Below, piece after piece: positions 47,952-56,929 of a DNA stretch of 64,000 bases; position 1 is the first letter of the stretch, and each line of letters opens with the position of its first letter. Made by a program: the position numbers and the translations under genes. Location: contig NZ_JABYQT010000005.1 in NCBI RefSeq assembly GCF_020075495.1, forward strand, positions 124,001-188,000, in the 5' to 3' direction. Origin of the DNA: Vreelandella aquamarina. GTDB taxonomy: Bacteria > Pseudomonadota > Gammaproteobacteria > Pseudomonadales > Halomonadaceae. The notes beneath the pieces were generated by a model. That model ran no database searches. It had not been told where the DNA came from and saw only the letters and a program-made list of their open reading frames with translations.

Positions 47952-49541
47952 CTAGTGCTCGCGGGTTGGCTGGAAACGGATATCCGGCCAACGCTCCTGA
48001 GTCATCTGCAGATTGACACGGGTCGGAGCAATATAGGTAAGGTAGCCACCACCATCGATAGCCAGGTTGGTGCTGGCCTTGCGCTTGAACTCCTCAAGCA
48101 TCTTGGCATCTTCGCAGTACACCCAGCGCGCGGTCTGCACATTCACGCCTTCGTAGATACAGTCGACCTTGTACTCCTCTTTCAGGCGGTGTGCCACCAC
48201 GTCGAACTGCAGCGTGCCCACGGCCCCGAGAATCAGGTCATTGTTATCCATGGGCATGAAGACCTGAGTCGCGCCCTCTTCCGAGAGCTGCTGCAAGCCT
48301 TTCTGCAACGCTTTCATCTTCAGCGGATCCTTCAGGCGCACTCGCTTGAACAGTTCCGGGGCAAAGTGAGGAATGCCGGTAAAGCGCATGTCTTCACCTA
48401 CGGTGAAGGTATCACCGATCTGAATCGTGCCGTGATTGTGTAGCCCGATGATATCGCCAGGCCAAGCTTCCTCGACATGAGAGCGGTCGGATGCCATGAA
48501 GGTCAACGCGTCGGCAATCTTGACGTCCTTGCCGATCCGGACGTGACGCATCTTCATGTTCTTTTCGTACTTGCCCGAACAAACACGCAGGAAGGCAATT
48601 CGGTCACGATGGTTTGGATCCATATTGGCCTGGATCTTGAACACGAAGCCGCTGAACCGCTCGTCGTGGGCGGTGACTTCACGCGCATCGGTTTCGCGCG
48701 GCTGAGGGGCCGGCGCATATTCGACAAAGCCATCGAGCATTTCACGTACGCCGAAGTTACCCATGGCGGTACCAAAATAGACCGGCGTCATTTCACCACG
48801 GCGATACGCCTCGAGATCGAACTCGTGTGAGGCGCCACGCACCAGCTCGACCTCCATGCGCAGCTCTTCGGCCTGCTCTTCGCCAAGCACGGCATCGACT
48901 TCGGGGTTGTCCAATCCTTCGATACGCTTGTCTTCCGGTATCCGGCTGCCCTGGCCTTGGGTATACAGGTGAATGACATCATTGTAGAGGTGATAGACCC
49001 CCTTGAAGTGACGCCCCATGCCAATGGGCCAGGTCATGGGTGAGCACTGTATGTTCAGCACCGTTTCGACTTCATCCATGACTTCGATAGGATCACGAAT
49101 GTCGCGGTCCATCTTGTTGACGAACGTCAGGATCGGCGTTGTCCTCAAGCGACATACTTCCATCAGCTTGATGGTCCTGTCCTCAACACCCTTGGCACCA
49201 TCAATTACCATGAGTGCAGAATCGACGGCCGTCAGCGTACGATAGGTATCTTCGGAAAAGTCTTCGTGCCCAGGCGTATCCAGCAGGTTGACGATTCGCC
49301 CACCGTAGGGAAACTGCATTACCGAGGTCGTGACCGAGATACCCCGCTCCTGCTCCATCTTCATCCAGTCCGAGGTCGCGTGGCGGTCATTACGCTTGCT
49401 CTTGACCGAGCCGGCCAGCTGAATGGCATTTCCAAACAGCAGCATCTTTTCAGTGATGGTGGTTTTACCCGCGTCGGGGTGAGAGATGATAGCGAAAGTA
49501 CGGCGCAGATCGGCTTCGCGCGCTAGTTGAGCATCAGACAT
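47952..49541 (-). CDS. prfC: Peptide chain release factor 3
   Basis: 529-aa translational GTPase recycling RF1/RF2 from ribosomes. G1 is [17 protein letters not shown]2 lies in [14 protein letters not shown]3 in [18 protein letters not shown], and G4 in FVNKMDRD. The C-terminal domain ends [31 protein letters not shown]. The ATG at 49541 gives the canonical [19 protein letters not shown] start; the longer frame is unsupported. Confidence 0.97.
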   Translation of the reverse strand: MSDAQLAREADLRRTFAIISHPDAGKTTITEKMLLFGNAIQLAGSVKSKRNDRHATSDWMKMEQERGISVTTSVMQFPYGGRIVNLLDTPGHEDFSEDTYRTLTAVDSALMVIDGAKGVEDRTIKLMEVCRLRTTPILTFVNKMDRDIRDPIEVMDEVETVLNIQCSPMTWPIGMGRHFKGVYHLYNDVIHLYTQGQGSRIPEDKRIEGLDNPEVDAVLGEEQAEELRMEVELVRGASHEFDLEAYRRGEMTPVYFGTAMGNFGVREMLDGFVEYAPAPQPRETDAREVTAHDERFSGFVFKIQANMDPNHRDRIAFLRVCSGKYEKNMKMRHVRIGKDVKIADALTFMASDRSHVEEAWPGDIIGLHNHGTIQIGDTFTVGEDMRFTGIPHFAPELFKRVRLKDPLKMKALQKGLQQLSEEGATQVFMPMDNNDLILGAVGTLQFDVVAHRLKEEYKVDCIYEGVNVQTARWVYCEDAKMLEEFKRKASTNLAIDGGGYLTYIAPTRVNLQMTQERWPDIRFQPTREH

Positions 49542-49669
49542 GGAGTTCTCTAGAGGTGGTGCCGGTTCAATAGGTATTGCCTGGAATAAAGGCATCAATG
49601 GTCGCCATGGTACCGCAACTAGGCCTTTGCAGCATACTTTCAACGGTTTGGTGGCTAAACTATGAACGT

Positions 49670-49696
49670 AAAAAAACGCCGAACATCTCGGCGTTT
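49670..49696 (-). terminator. Terminator after the YjfB-like gene
   Basis: A nine-base stem AAACGCCGA / TCGGCGTTT with loop ACATC; the minus strand ends in a run of seven T. It lies 34 bases after the small gene's stop and before prfC, so the two are transcribed separately. Confidence 0.88.
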
Positions 49697-49730
49697 CAAG
49701 AAAAGCTCAGCGCCTTGGCGCAGTGAGGCA

Positions 49731-49940
49731 TTACGCGTAAGTATTGATATGCGTACCCAGGCTACCTTCCTGAGCCAGACGCGGCTCAGCCCCCAGGTTC
49801 GCCGAGGCCAACACTTCGGTGACCTGTTGCGCCTGCATATCCAGCGCATCCCGGAAAAGCTGCATCTGAACCTGTTCAGCGGTTTGCGCCTGATTCAGGT
49901 AAAGCGCCGTACTGACCGTATTGCTGATGGAAACGTCCAT
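49731..49940 (-). CDS. YjfB-family putative motility protein
   Basis: 69-aa protein resembling the YjfB putative motility family: MDVSISNTVSTALYLNQAQTAEQVQMQLFRDALDMQAQQVTEVLAS, ending HINTYA. It is amphipathic and Gln/Ala-rich, with no signal peptide or membrane helix. AAAGGA precedes the ATG and a strong terminator follows, supporting a real monocistronic gene. Role unknown; no flagellar genes are in the window. Confidence 0.78.
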   Translation of the reverse strand: MDVSISNTVSTALYLNQAQTAEQVQMQLFRDALDMQAQQVTEVLASANLGAEPRLAQEGSLGTHINTYA

Positions 49941-50014
49941 GGCCCTATCCTTTGAGTGAACGATCTAACCAAGATAGCAAAGATGCCACCAGCGCACAAA
50001 AGCCTGGCACCCTT

Positions 50015-51256
50015 TTAAAAACGGTCCGCTCGGAAAGGTGTCATATCAACCTCGGTAGGCTTGCCTTCCATCATGTCGGCCAGCAACTGCCCAGTAGCCG
50101 GGCCCAGAGTAAACCCCTGATGGCCGTGACCAAAGGCAAGCCAGAGCCCGGGATGGCGAGGTGCAGCGCCAATGACCGGTTTCATGTCGGGCAGACAGGG
50201 ACGAGCGCCCTTCCAGGCAGAAGCGTCTTGCCGGTCGCCAAGCGGAAAAAGCTTGCGGGCCACCTTTTCGGCCGCCTGTAGCTGCTGCTCATCTGCTGGT
50301 GACTCCATGCGGTCAAGCTCTGCACCCGTGGTCAGGCGCACGCCAGCATTCATCGGGGCCAGCAGATAGCCCACTTCGGCATCCATCAGCCAGTAGTGCA
50401 GCTTGGCCGGCGCCTGCGTTGCATAGTGCATATGATAGCCGCGCTTGACGAACGTCGGGAAATGATAACCCAGCCCTTTCATCCAATCGCCTGACCATGG
50501 TCCAAGCGCTACAACGACATCATCCGCCTCGAGAATTTTCGTATCGGTGACCACGCGCCAGCGCTCGCCTAACTGCTGGACCTTTTGAATATCCCCTTGG
50601 TGGAGCTCTCCGCCATCCTGGGTAAATGCCTTGGCATACGCCGCCACCAACGCCCCTGGGTCTGCAACTGTCCAGGGGTCGAGCCAATGAATCCCCCCGA
50701 TAATATCCGAACTCAGGCCAGGTTCCTTGGCTTCGATGCCTGCACGATCCAGAACGGAAAACTGCACGCCATACAACTCACGCGCCTCTTCAGCCTCTTT
50801 TATGCGCTTTTCCAGACGCGCCTGCGTACGGTAGATTTCAAGCCAACCCGCTTTGCGCACCAGATGTTCGGCACCTGCGGCCTTGATCATGGGCTCGTGA
50901 GTTTTCAAGCATAGTTGAATCAGTGATGCCCACTCGGGAATGATCTTTTGATACAGGCGCGACGATGAATTGTGCCAGTAACTCAGCAGCGGCGATGCCG
51001 CATTCATCATCCCTGCCGCCCGATAGCGAATATCCACGCGCCGGTTGGGCAGCACGCTCAAGATGGTTTTCATATCACGCGGAAATGCATAGGGGCGTAC
51101 GGCTTCGCGCTGGATGATGCCTGCATTGCCGAACGAGGTTTCCCGACCTGGCTGACGCCTATCGACCAGCGTGACCTGACGTCCGCGCTGCTGTAGATGC
51201 CAGGCAATACTGACCCCCACCATTCCTGCTCCCAACACCACCGTCTGTCGCGTCAT
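50015..51256 (-). CDS. FAD-dependent D-amino-acid dehydrogenase-like oxidoreductase
   Basis: 413-aa DAO-family flavoprotein. The FAD fold is TVVLGAGMVGVSIAWHLQQRGRQVTLVDRRQPGRETSFGNAG, close to DadA. The C-terminal RPCLPDMKPVIGAAPRHPGLWLAFGHGHQGFTLGPATG is the second FAD segment. It probably oxidises D-amino acids, feeding electrons to quinone; the exact substrate is undetermined. The ATG at 51256 has AGGGG upstream; the ATG at 51289 is possible. No alr/dadX racemase is adjacent, unlike the dad operon. Confidence 0.88.
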   Translation of the reverse strand: MTRQTVVLGAGMVGVSIAWHLQQRGRQVTLVDRRQPGRETSFGNAGIIQREAVRPYAFPRDMKTILSVLPNRRVDIRYRAAGMMNAASPLLSYWHNSSSRLYQKIIPEWASLIQLCLKTHEPMIKAAGAEHLVRKAGWLEIYRTQARLEKRIKEAEEARELYGVQFSVLDRAGIEAKEPGLSSDIIGGIHWLDPWTVADPGALVAAYAKAFTQDGGELHQGDIQKVQQLGERWRVVTDTKILEADDVVVALGPWSGDWMKGLGYHFPTFVKRGYHMHYATQAPAKLHYWLMDAEVGYLLAPMNAGVRLTTGAELDRMESPADEQQLQAAEKVARKLFPLGDRQDASAWKGARPCLPDMKPVIGAAPRHPGLWLAFGHGHQGFTLGPATGQLLADMMEGKPTEVDMTPFRADRF

Positions 51257-51658
51257 TGCATGCCCCTGAACGTCTACGCTCGCACTCATCTACAACGAAA
51301 ATTTACTTAACAAGTCATTGAAAAATATCACCAAACAGGGACTATTAACATAGTGCAAAAAACCTTTTTACACTTTCAGATCAGCAATATCTTCTACAAT
51401 AAAATATTTAAAAGATGACTTTTCTGCTCAGATCGTTAACGGCATTAAAATCGCAGGTATAGCCCGACCTGCATACCATGAAGACATGGACGCCAAGCAT
51501 GAAAACGATAAGAGTATAAAAGCGCCGCAACAGCGTAGACTTCAACGCAGCAAAGCAGCAAAAAGACAGATGAAAAGATGAAGAATAAACGCAAAATCCA
51601 CCGTGCAAGGTGGTGAGGAAAACAACAAGAGGAAAAGGAAGAATCAGAAAAAGGTTAA
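51257..51658. other. AT-rich gap without a gene
   Basis: About 400 bases, clearly richer in A and T than the flanks, between the flavoenzyme and the tRNA-His genes. No frame here has a plausible ribosome binding site plus conserved sequence; the one long antisense frame runs into the tRNA. It probably holds the flavoenzyme promoter and the tRNA operon trailer. Confidence 0.6.
51592..51613 (-). terminator. Possible terminator of the tRNA operon
   Basis: A five-base stem CCACC / GGTGG with loop GTGCAA; the minus strand continues ATTTTG. It lies 46 bases after the last tRNA-His. The stem is short, so support is limited. Confidence 0.35.
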
Positions 51659-51734
51659 TGGGGTGGATGATGGGGATCGAACCCACGACCACCGGAGCCA
51701 CAATCCGGGGCTCTACCACTGAGCTACATCCACC
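51659..51734 (-). tRNA. tRNA-His (anticodon GTG), copy 2
   Basis: Cloverleaf with acceptor GTGGATG/CATCCAC, an encoded extra 5' G (G-1) opposite C73 (diagnostic of tRNA-His), anticodon loop TTGTGGC, T arm GTGGGTTCGATCCCCAT and encoded CCA. It is identical over its full length to the copy at 51770-51845. Confidence 0.96.
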
Positions 51735-51769
51735 ACAACCTAAAACCGGGTACTGCTGCGCCTATCAAC

Positions 51770-51845
51770 TGGGGTGGATGATGGGGATCGAACCCACGAC
51801 CACCGGAGCCACAATCCGGGGCTCTACCACTGAGCTACATCCACC
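51770..51845 (-). tRNA. tRNA-His (anticodon GTG), copy 1
   Basis: Same 76-base sequence as the downstream copy, including G-1 and encoded CCA, separated from it by 35 bases. It is a tandem duplication within the Pro-Arg-His tRNA operon; pseudomonads often have a Leu-CAG tRNA in this cluster, which is absent here. Confidence 0.96.
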
Positions 51846-51905
51846 ATTGATAGTGCTGACTGACTTGATGATCCTGCCCGGATATGACCATTCTATGCTC
51901 GCTAA

Positions 51906-51982
51906 TGGCACGCCCAGCAGGACTCGAACCCGCAACCTACGGCTTAGAAGGCCGTTGCTCTATCCGGTTGAGCTATGGGCGC
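51906..51982 (-). tRNA. tRNA-Arg (anticodon TCT)
   Basis: 77-base cloverleaf: acceptor GCGCCCA/TGGGCGT, anticodon stem ACGGC/GCCGT with loop CTTCTAA, T arm GCGGGTTCGAGTCCTGC, G73 and encoded CCA. It lies 60 bases upstream of the first tRNA-His on the same transcript. Confidence 0.96.
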
Positions 51983-52073
51983 ACGTAAGGCATTCGAAAT
52001 GATGCTGAATACCGATGAGCACTTGACCACAACCACGCTCGGAAAAGCAACTTGCTATCTTTCACGCTAAGTG

Positions 52074-52150
52074 TGGTCGGGATGGAGGGATTCGAACCCC
52101 CGACATCCTGCTCCCAAAGCAGGCGCGCTACCAGACTGCGCTACATCCCG
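52074..52150 (-). tRNA. tRNA-Pro (anticodon TGG)
   Basis: 77-base cloverleaf: acceptor CGGGATG/CATCCCG, anticodon stem CCTGC/GCAGG with loop TTTGGGA, T arm GGGGGTTCGAATCCCTC, A73 and encoded CCA. First tRNA of the Pro-Arg-His-His operon, about 48 bases after its promoter. Confidence 0.96.
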
Positions 52151-52197
52151 ATTTATCACTCTTGACGCTTACCGCGCTGCCCGTCTCAAGCGAGGCA

Positions 52198-52226
52198 TAT
52201 ATTACTATTTTTAAATTGAAAGTCAA
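52198..52226 (-). promoter_or_regulatory. Promoter of the tRNA operon
   Basis: On the minus strand: TTGACT (52226-52221) as -35, an AT-rich spacer of 16-17 bases, and TAATAT/AATATA as -10 (52204-52198). A GC-rich discriminator, GCCTCGC, follows; this is typical of stringently controlled stable-RNA promoters. Confidence 0.72.
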
Positions 52227-52356
52227 CACTTAAAGCGATTGGTCATGCTGAAGCTTTGCCTGACCGCCCTGGCATGCGAAAATTGCCCGCCTTAGCAAAC
52301 GCGCCTGCCTGCGGGCCTGCGCGCCAGCATTTCAACTTCCACAGGGATCTTTGTAA

Positions 52357-53232
52357 ATGACCGCCCAACTTATCGATGGAAAAGCCATCGCTGCTCATGT
52401 CCGTCAACGCGTTGCCGAAAAGATAGTGGCACGCCAGCAAGCTGGCGCCCGCGCACCAGGACTAGCCGTTGTTGTGGTCGGACAAGACCCGGCGTCTCAT
52501 GTATACGTCAATAACAAGCATCGCGCCTGTGAGCAGGCCGGCATTCGTTCTTTTCAGCACGCTCTGCCTGCCGATACCACTCAGCAAGCGCTTGAAGCCC
52601 TGGTCGACCAGCTCAACGAGGATGAAAGTGTAGACGGTATTCTTGTCCAGCTTCCTTTGCCTGGACATCTGGATGCGGGCCCTATCCTGGAGCGCATCGA
52701 TCCAGGCAAGGATGTGGATGGCTTTCACCCCTACAACCTGGGCCGCCTTGCTCAGCGACTACCTGCCCTGCGCCCCTGCACGCCGAAGGGTGTCATGACC
52801 ATGCTAGAGCAGAGCGGTCTCAACGTGCGTGGCCTGAATGCCACTATCGTGGGCGCGTCCAATATCGTGGGTCGCCCCATGTCGCTCGAGCTGATGCTGG
52901 CAGGCTGCACCACCACTGTATGCCACCGCTTTACCCGTGATCTGGAAGCGCACGTCAGTCGTGCCGACCTGGTAGTGGTAGCGGTAGGCAAACCGGGCGT
53001 CGTCAAGGGTGAATGGATCAAGGAAGGCGCCATCGTGATCGATGTCGGCATCAATCGTCAGGCGGATGGCTCGCTGATTGGCGATGTCGACTTCAAGGCA
53101 GCGGCTCAACGCGCCAGCCATATTACGCCGGTACCGGGCGGCGTCGGCCCGATGACGGTCGCTACGTTACTGGAAAACACGCTAGAAGCCGCTGAGCTGC
53201 ATGACGCAAACGCCCAGGCAGGCTCTCGTTAA
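52357..53232 (+). CDS. folD: Bifunctional methylenetetrahydrofolate dehydrogenase/cyclohydrolase FolD
   Basis: 291-aa one-carbon enzyme. Motifs are [14 protein letters not shown] (catalytic Lys), [21 protein letters not shown] ... [29 protein letters not shown]-like nucleotide binding, and [22 protein letters not shown] lies before the ATG. Divergent from the tRNA operon; mtnN follows 27 bases later on the same strand. Confidence 0.97.
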   Translation: MTAQLIDGKAIAAHVRQRVAEKIVARQQAGARAPGLAVVVVGQDPASHVYVNNKHRACEQAGIRSFQHALPADTTQQALEALVDQLNEDESVDGILVQLPLPGHLDAGPILERIDPGKDVDGFHPYNLGRLAQRLPALRPCTPKGVMTMLEQSGLNVRGLNATIVGASNIVGRPMSLELMLAGCTTTVCHRFTRDLEAHVSRADLVVVAVGKPGVVKGEWIKEGAIVIDVGINRQADGSLIGDVDFKAAAQRASHITPVPGGVGPMTVATLLENTLEAAELHDANAQAGSR

Positions 53233-53259
53233 CCTTTCATGTATCAAGGAGCCATTGCT

Positions 53260-53967
53260 ATGAAGCGCATTGGAATCATCGGTGCCATGGCCCAGGAAGT
53301 CAGCATTCTGGTGAGCCAGCTGGAAAACGCCGAGCGTTACGAGCACGCAGGGTTTTTGTTCTACTCCGGCACACGCCATGGTGTCGAGGTCATCATTCTG
53401 CAGTCGGGCATCGGCAAGGTAAATGCCGCCGTGGGTACCGCCATCCTGCTGGAGCGTCACCAGCCTGAGGCGATCATCAACACAGGCTCCGCTGGCGGGT
53501 TTGCAACTGACCTCAAGATTGGCGATGTGATCATTTCAGACGAGGTGCGCCATCATGATGTGGACGCCATGGTATTTGGCTATGAAATTGGCCAGGTGCC
53601 GGGCATGCCGGCAGCCTACGTAGCGGATGCATCATTGAAAGAGCTTGCCCGCCAGGCGATCGATACCTTGGGCGAGGTCAGCGTACGTGAAGGATTGATC
53701 GCCACCGGCGACTCGTTCATCTCCGACCCCGAGCGCGTGGCCGCCACCCGTGCCCAGTTTCCGGCCATGCTGGCCGTTGAAATGGAAGCGGCCGCCATCG
53801 CACAGACCTGTCATCTTTACGGATGCCCGTTTGTGGTCATTCGCGCCTTGTCGGACATTCCAGGCAATGAGGATAACCACCTCTCTTTCGAGGAGTTTCT
53901 GGACGTAGCCGCGGCGCACTCATCGCGTATGGTGGACGAGATGCTTCATGCCCTCGGGCAGCGTTAG
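53260..53967 (+). CDS. mtnN: 5'-methylthioadenosine/S-adenosylhomocysteine nucleosidase
   Basis: 235-aa nucleosidase cleaving MTA and SAH. It starts MKRIGIIGAMAQEVSILV; SGIGKVNAAVGTAILLE, NTGSAGGFATDLKIGDVIISDEVRHHDVD and VEMEAAAIAQTC (catalytic Glu) are family landmarks, with RALSDIPGNEDNHLSFEEF carrying the catalytic Asp. AAGGAG lies eight bases before the ATG at 53260. Probably co-transcribed with folD; both serve one-carbon and SAM metabolism. Confidence 0.96.
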   Translation: MKRIGIIGAMAQEVSILVSQLENAERYEHAGFLFYSGTRHGVEVIILQSGIGKVNAAVGTAILLERHQPEAIINTGSAGGFATDLKIGDVIISDEVRHHDVDAMVFGYEIGQVPGMPAAYVADASLKELARQAIDTLGEVSVREGLIATGDSFISDPERVAATRAQFPAMLAVEMEAAAIAQTCHLYGCPFVVIRALSDIPGNEDNHLSFEEFLDVAAAHSSRMVDEMLHALGQR

Positions 53968-53988
53968 CCAGCTCTCTCGTTAAACACA

Positions 53989-54014
53989 CAAACGGAGCCA
54001 TCAGGCTCCGTTTG
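53989..54014 (+). terminator. Terminator of folD-mtnN
   Basis: An 11-base stem CAAACGGAGCC / GGCTCCGTTTG with loop ATCA, 22 bases after mtnN. T runs are short on both sides; it may act in both directions, also for the convergent arsR-like gene. The same CGGAGCC/GGCTCCG core recurs after pyrC. Confidence 0.65.
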
Positions 54015-54070
54015 TCGTTATAGCGTCTGGCCCGAAGAAGGCTCGTTAGGAGGGGCAGATGGATAAAGGC

Positions 54071-54388
54071 TCAGGGCGCGGTCTTAACTTTAAGCCGCTC
54101 AGTCAGACTATCCAGAAATATCTCGGCCCTTTCACGCTCATAGCGGTAATAGGTCCACTGCCCTACACGCTGGGAAGAAACCAGGCCTGCACGGGAAAGC
54201 GTGGACAGGTAAAGAGAAATAGTGGGCTGGGAGAGTCCGGCCTTTTCGCGAATATGGCTGACGCAGATTCCACCCGGCGGCGCCAGCTCTTTTTGAGCCG
54301 GAAAATGGCGCTCGGGCTCTTTCAGCCAGGTCAGAATGTCGAGGCGCACCGGGTTCGCCAGGGCGCTTAAAACGGTATTGATATCCAT
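54071..54388 (-). CDS. ArsR-family winged-helix regulator
   Basis: 105-aa ArsR/SmtB-type repressor: LSALANPVRLDILTWL at the start, and the recognition helix in EKAGLSQPTISLYLSTLSRAGLVSSQRVGQWTYYRYER. The metal-box ELCVCDL of ArsR/SmtB is absent; a single Cys42 (PPGGICVSHI) precedes the recognition helix, suggesting redox or electrophile sensing rather than metal sensing. It lies 79 bases downstream of the Old Yellow Enzyme gene on the same strand. The start at 54388 (ATG) is preferred to an upstream TTG. Confidence 0.85.
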   Translation of the reverse strand: MDINTVLSALANPVRLDILTWLKEPERHFPAQKELAPPGGICVSHIREKAGLSQPTISLYLSTLSRAGLVSSQRVGQWTYYRYERERAEIFLDSLTERLKVKTAP

Positions 54389-54467
54389 GATCACGGCCAA
54401 TGGTTGAAAGCCGAACCATTATACGCGGTTTCAGGCCAGGCTGCCGAGACAGCCTGGCAGCCATGCA

Positions 54468-55601
54468 TTACCGTACCAGCGTATCAAGCGCCTTGGTGTC
54501 AAAATCCGACAGTTCGTCCAGGCGCCCCTCGTTTACCTTATTGGCCCATTGTGGGTCGGAAAGCAGCGCGCGACCAATGGCGATCAGATCAAAATCACCC
54601 CGCGAGCGCCACATGGCCAACTCTTCAACGTTGACACGGCTTTTTGAGGTCGGATCTTCGGTGCGTGTGAAGTGGCCGGTACGGAAAGTACGGTCCAGGC
54701 CTACGCTCCCAACGGCGATGACCGGTTTTCCGGTCAATTCGCGCGTCCAGGTGGCTAGCGTTTTATCGCTGCCTTCAAAACCAGGTTCCCACACGCGGCG
54801 TGTGCTGGCATGAAAGATATCCACCCCGTCCTCGGCCAGCGGTTTGAGAATTTGCCCCAAATCGTCGGGCGTTTCAGCAATGATGGCGGTGTAGTCAGAT
54901 AGCTTCCATTGAGAGAAACGGAAAATAATGGGGAACTCCGGACCCACCGCTTCCCGCACTGCACGCACGATCATGCGCGGAAAACGCAGGCGATTTTCAA
55001 GGCTACCGCCGTAGGCATCCGTACGCTGGTTGCTCTCCTCCCACAGGAACTGGTCGATCAGGTAACCATGAGCGCCATGCAGCTCAATACCGTCAAAACC
55101 GATGCGCTGTGCATCACGTGCCGCGCGAGCAAAAGAAGCGACCACGTCCTGGATGTCCTCTTCGGTCATCGCTTCAACCACTTCGAGACCATCTTCCACG
55201 ATCGACATGGGCCCAAAGCCAGGCACGCTCGCTTGCGGCTCGGTGCCTGGGCGACGCTCGCGTCCTACGTGCCACAGCTGGGGGACAATCTTGCCGCCGG
55301 CCGCGTGTACGCCCTCCACGACACGCTGCCAACCGGCCAGCGCTTCGTCACCGCAGAAGGCCGGCACGTTCGGGTAGCCGTTGGCGCCCGGGTGATCAAT
55401 GTAGGTGCCTTCGGTAATGATTAGCCCAACACCTCCTTCAGCGCGACTTTTGTAATAGGCTGCCACCTCTTCACCGGGAACGCCGCCGGGTGACTGATTG
55501 CGCGTCATGGGCGCCATGACAATACGGTTGGGTAGCGTGACAGGTCCCATGGCGAATGTTTCAAACAGGGGAGCGGCAAGTGCTTTTGCAGAAACGGTCA
55601 T
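54468..55601 (-). CDS. Old Yellow Enzyme-family alkene reductase (NemA-like)
   Basis: 377-aa FMN-dependent ene-reductase. LFETFAMGPVTLPNRIVMAPMTRNQS is the family N-terminus; the FMN and active-site segment is GFDGIELHGAHGYLIDQFLWEESNQRTDAYGGSLENR, with the HxxH substrate-anion pair. The C-terminal half has DFDLIAIGRALLSDPQWANKV. It reduces electrophilic C=C bonds such as quinones, maleimides or enones. GGAG precedes the ATG at 55601. With the adjacent ArsR-type gene it resembles NemR-NemA-like electrophile defence with a different regulator family. Confidence 0.92.
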   Translation of the reverse strand: MTVSAKALAAPLFETFAMGPVTLPNRIVMAPMTRNQSPGGVPGEEVAAYYKSRAEGGVGLIITEGTYIDHPGANGYPNVPAFCGDEALAGWQRVVEGVHAAGGKIVPQLWHVGRERRPGTEPQASVPGFGPMSIVEDGLEVVEAMTEEDIQDVVASFARAARDAQRIGFDGIELHGAHGYLIDQFLWEESNQRTDAYGGSLENRLRFPRMIVRAVREAVGPEFPIIFRFSQWKLSDYTAIIAETPDDLGQILKPLAEDGVDIFHASTRRVWEPGFEGSDKTLATWTRELTGKPVIAVGSVGLDRTFRTGHFTRTEDPTSKSRVNVEELAMWRSRGDFDLIAIGRALLSDPQWANKVNEGRLDELSDFDTKALDTLVR

Positions 55602-55611
55602 ACAATCTCCA

Positions 55612-55640
55612 TTAATATATAGATATATCTCAATATATAA
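55612..55640. promoter_or_regulatory. Palindromic AT-rich site upstream of the alkene reductase
   Basis: A perfect ten-base palindrome AGATATATCT at 55621-55630 is flanked by TTAATATAT and CAATATATAA, an imperfect extended inverted repeat. It lies 11-39 bases upstream of the reductase ATG, overlapping the expected promoter. ArsR-family operators have this kind of shape; binding by the adjacent regulator is inference. Confidence 0.4.
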
Positions 55641-55706
55641 ACACAAATTTGCTCACAGTTAAACCGTGTCACCGAAAGACGCTGGTCAAGCTTGAAAAGG
55701 CAGCTA

Positions 55707-55732
55707 GTAAAACGGAGCCTTCAGGCTCCGTT
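55707..55732 (-). terminator. Terminator of pyrC
   Basis: A nine-base stem AACGGAGCC / GGCTCCGTT with a four-base loop; the minus strand ends in TTTTA. It lies 15 bases after the pyrC stop and separates pyrC from the reductase promoter. Confidence 0.85.
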
Positions 55733-55746
55733 GTGAGGTGTGCCCA

Positions 55747-56784
55747 TCAGGCCTTGATTGACCACTCCAGGGATTCACCAGCAAGTAGCGGAATGATGCT
55801 TTTGCCATTCGCGTAGGGGTAGCTGTCAGGCAACTGCCACGGCTTGCGTTCCAGTGTGATGCTGTCAGGGTTAGGCTCCAGGCCGTAGAAACGCGGCCCG
55901 TTAAGGCTTGCAAAAGCCTCGAGCCGGTCCAGCGCGCCCACTTCATCAAACGCGCGGGCATAAAGCTCAATGGCAGCAGGCGCCGTGTAGGCGCCGGCGC
56001 AGCCGCAGCTTGACTCCTTGTCGCCTTGGGCATGCGGAGCGCTGTCGGTTCCCAAAAAGAACTTGGCGCTGCCGCTAGTGGCCGCTTTCAATAGCGCCTG
56101 GCGATGCTGCTCGCGCTTGAGAATAGGCAGACAGTAGTAGTGCGGGCGAATACCCCCTACCAGCATCTTGTTGCGGTTGAACAGCAGGTGATGAGCGGTA
56201 ATCGTGGCAGCAATGTTATCCGGCGCCTGGGCTACGAACTCCGCTGCCTGCTGGGTCGTGATGTGCTCGAATACTACTTTTAGCATAGGATGGCGCGCCA
56301 GCAGCGGCTTCATCACGCGCTCGATAAACACCGCCTCACGATCGAAAATATCGATATCGGCGGTAGTCACCTCGCCATGCACCAGCAGCGGCATACCCAC
56401 CTTGGCGAGCATGGCAATAGTGTCATCGCAATGGGCAAGATCGGTTACGCCGGAATCCGAGTTGGTGGTCGCGCCGGCGGGATACAGCTTGACGGCCTTG
56501 ATGACACCGCTGCGTGCCGCTCGTTCGATCTCATCGGGCGGCGTGGTGTCAGTGAGATAAAGCGTCATCAGTGGCTCAAAGGTGCTGCCTTCAGGAAGCG
56601 CCGCCAGAATACGTTCGCGGTACTCGAGCGCCTGAGCGGTGGTCGTTACCGGGGGCGTTAGATTGGGCATGATGATGGCGCGCCCCATCTGGGCGGCAGT
56701 ATGACCGACAACGGCTTCCAGCGCTTCGCCATCGCGTAAATGAAGATGCCAATCATCGGGGCGGGTCAGGGTAATAACGTCCAC
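55747..56784 (-). CDS. pyrC: Dihydroorotase (class II, E. coli type)
   Basis: 345-aa dinuclear zinc amidohydrolase of pyrimidine synthesis. The N-terminal metal motif is [12 protein letters not shown], with [11 protein letters not shown], the bridging Lys in [37 protein letters not shown], and the catalytic Asp in [15 protein letters not shown]. Start is GTG with AGGA ten bases upstream. Monocistronic with its own terminator. Confidence 0.96.
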   Translation of the reverse strand: MDVITLTRPDDWHLHLRDGEALEAVVGHTAAQMGRAIIMPNLTPPVTTTAQALEYRERILAALPEGSTFEPLMTLYLTDTTPPDEIERAARSGVIKAVKLYPAGATTNSDSGVTDLAHCDDTIAMLAKVGMPLLVHGEVTTADIDIFDREAVFIERVMKPLLARHPMLKVVFEHITTQQAAEFVAQAPDNIAATITAHHLLFNRNKMLVGGIRPHYYCLPILKREQHRQALLKAATSGSAKFFLGTDSAPHAQGDKESSCGCAGAYTAPAAIELYARAFDEVGALDRLEAFASLNGPRFYGLEPNPDSITLERKPWQLPDSYPYANGKSIIPLLAGESLEWSIKA

Positions 56785-56929
56785 GGCAAGTCCTAGACTG
56801 ATGAAAGAGGGAAAATACCGCCACAGTATACGCGATACGGCTGTGGGAGAAATCCATGCCCGGGTGCCACAGCATGGGCCAAGTATCGTATTATGACGGC
56901 ACTCTTAAAGGTTCAAGGTCCAACTGTTT

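Noticed and set aside
51408-51719. 103-codon minus-strand frame with hydrophobic product near the tRNA-His genes
   Set aside because: It begins inside a tRNA-His gene and ends in AT-rich DNA; no ribosome binding site and no family resemblance.
51610-52002. Plus-strand frame across the tRNA cluster with a repeated peptide
   Set aside because: The repeat is just translation of the two identical tRNA-His genes and the tRNA-Arg gene in antisense.
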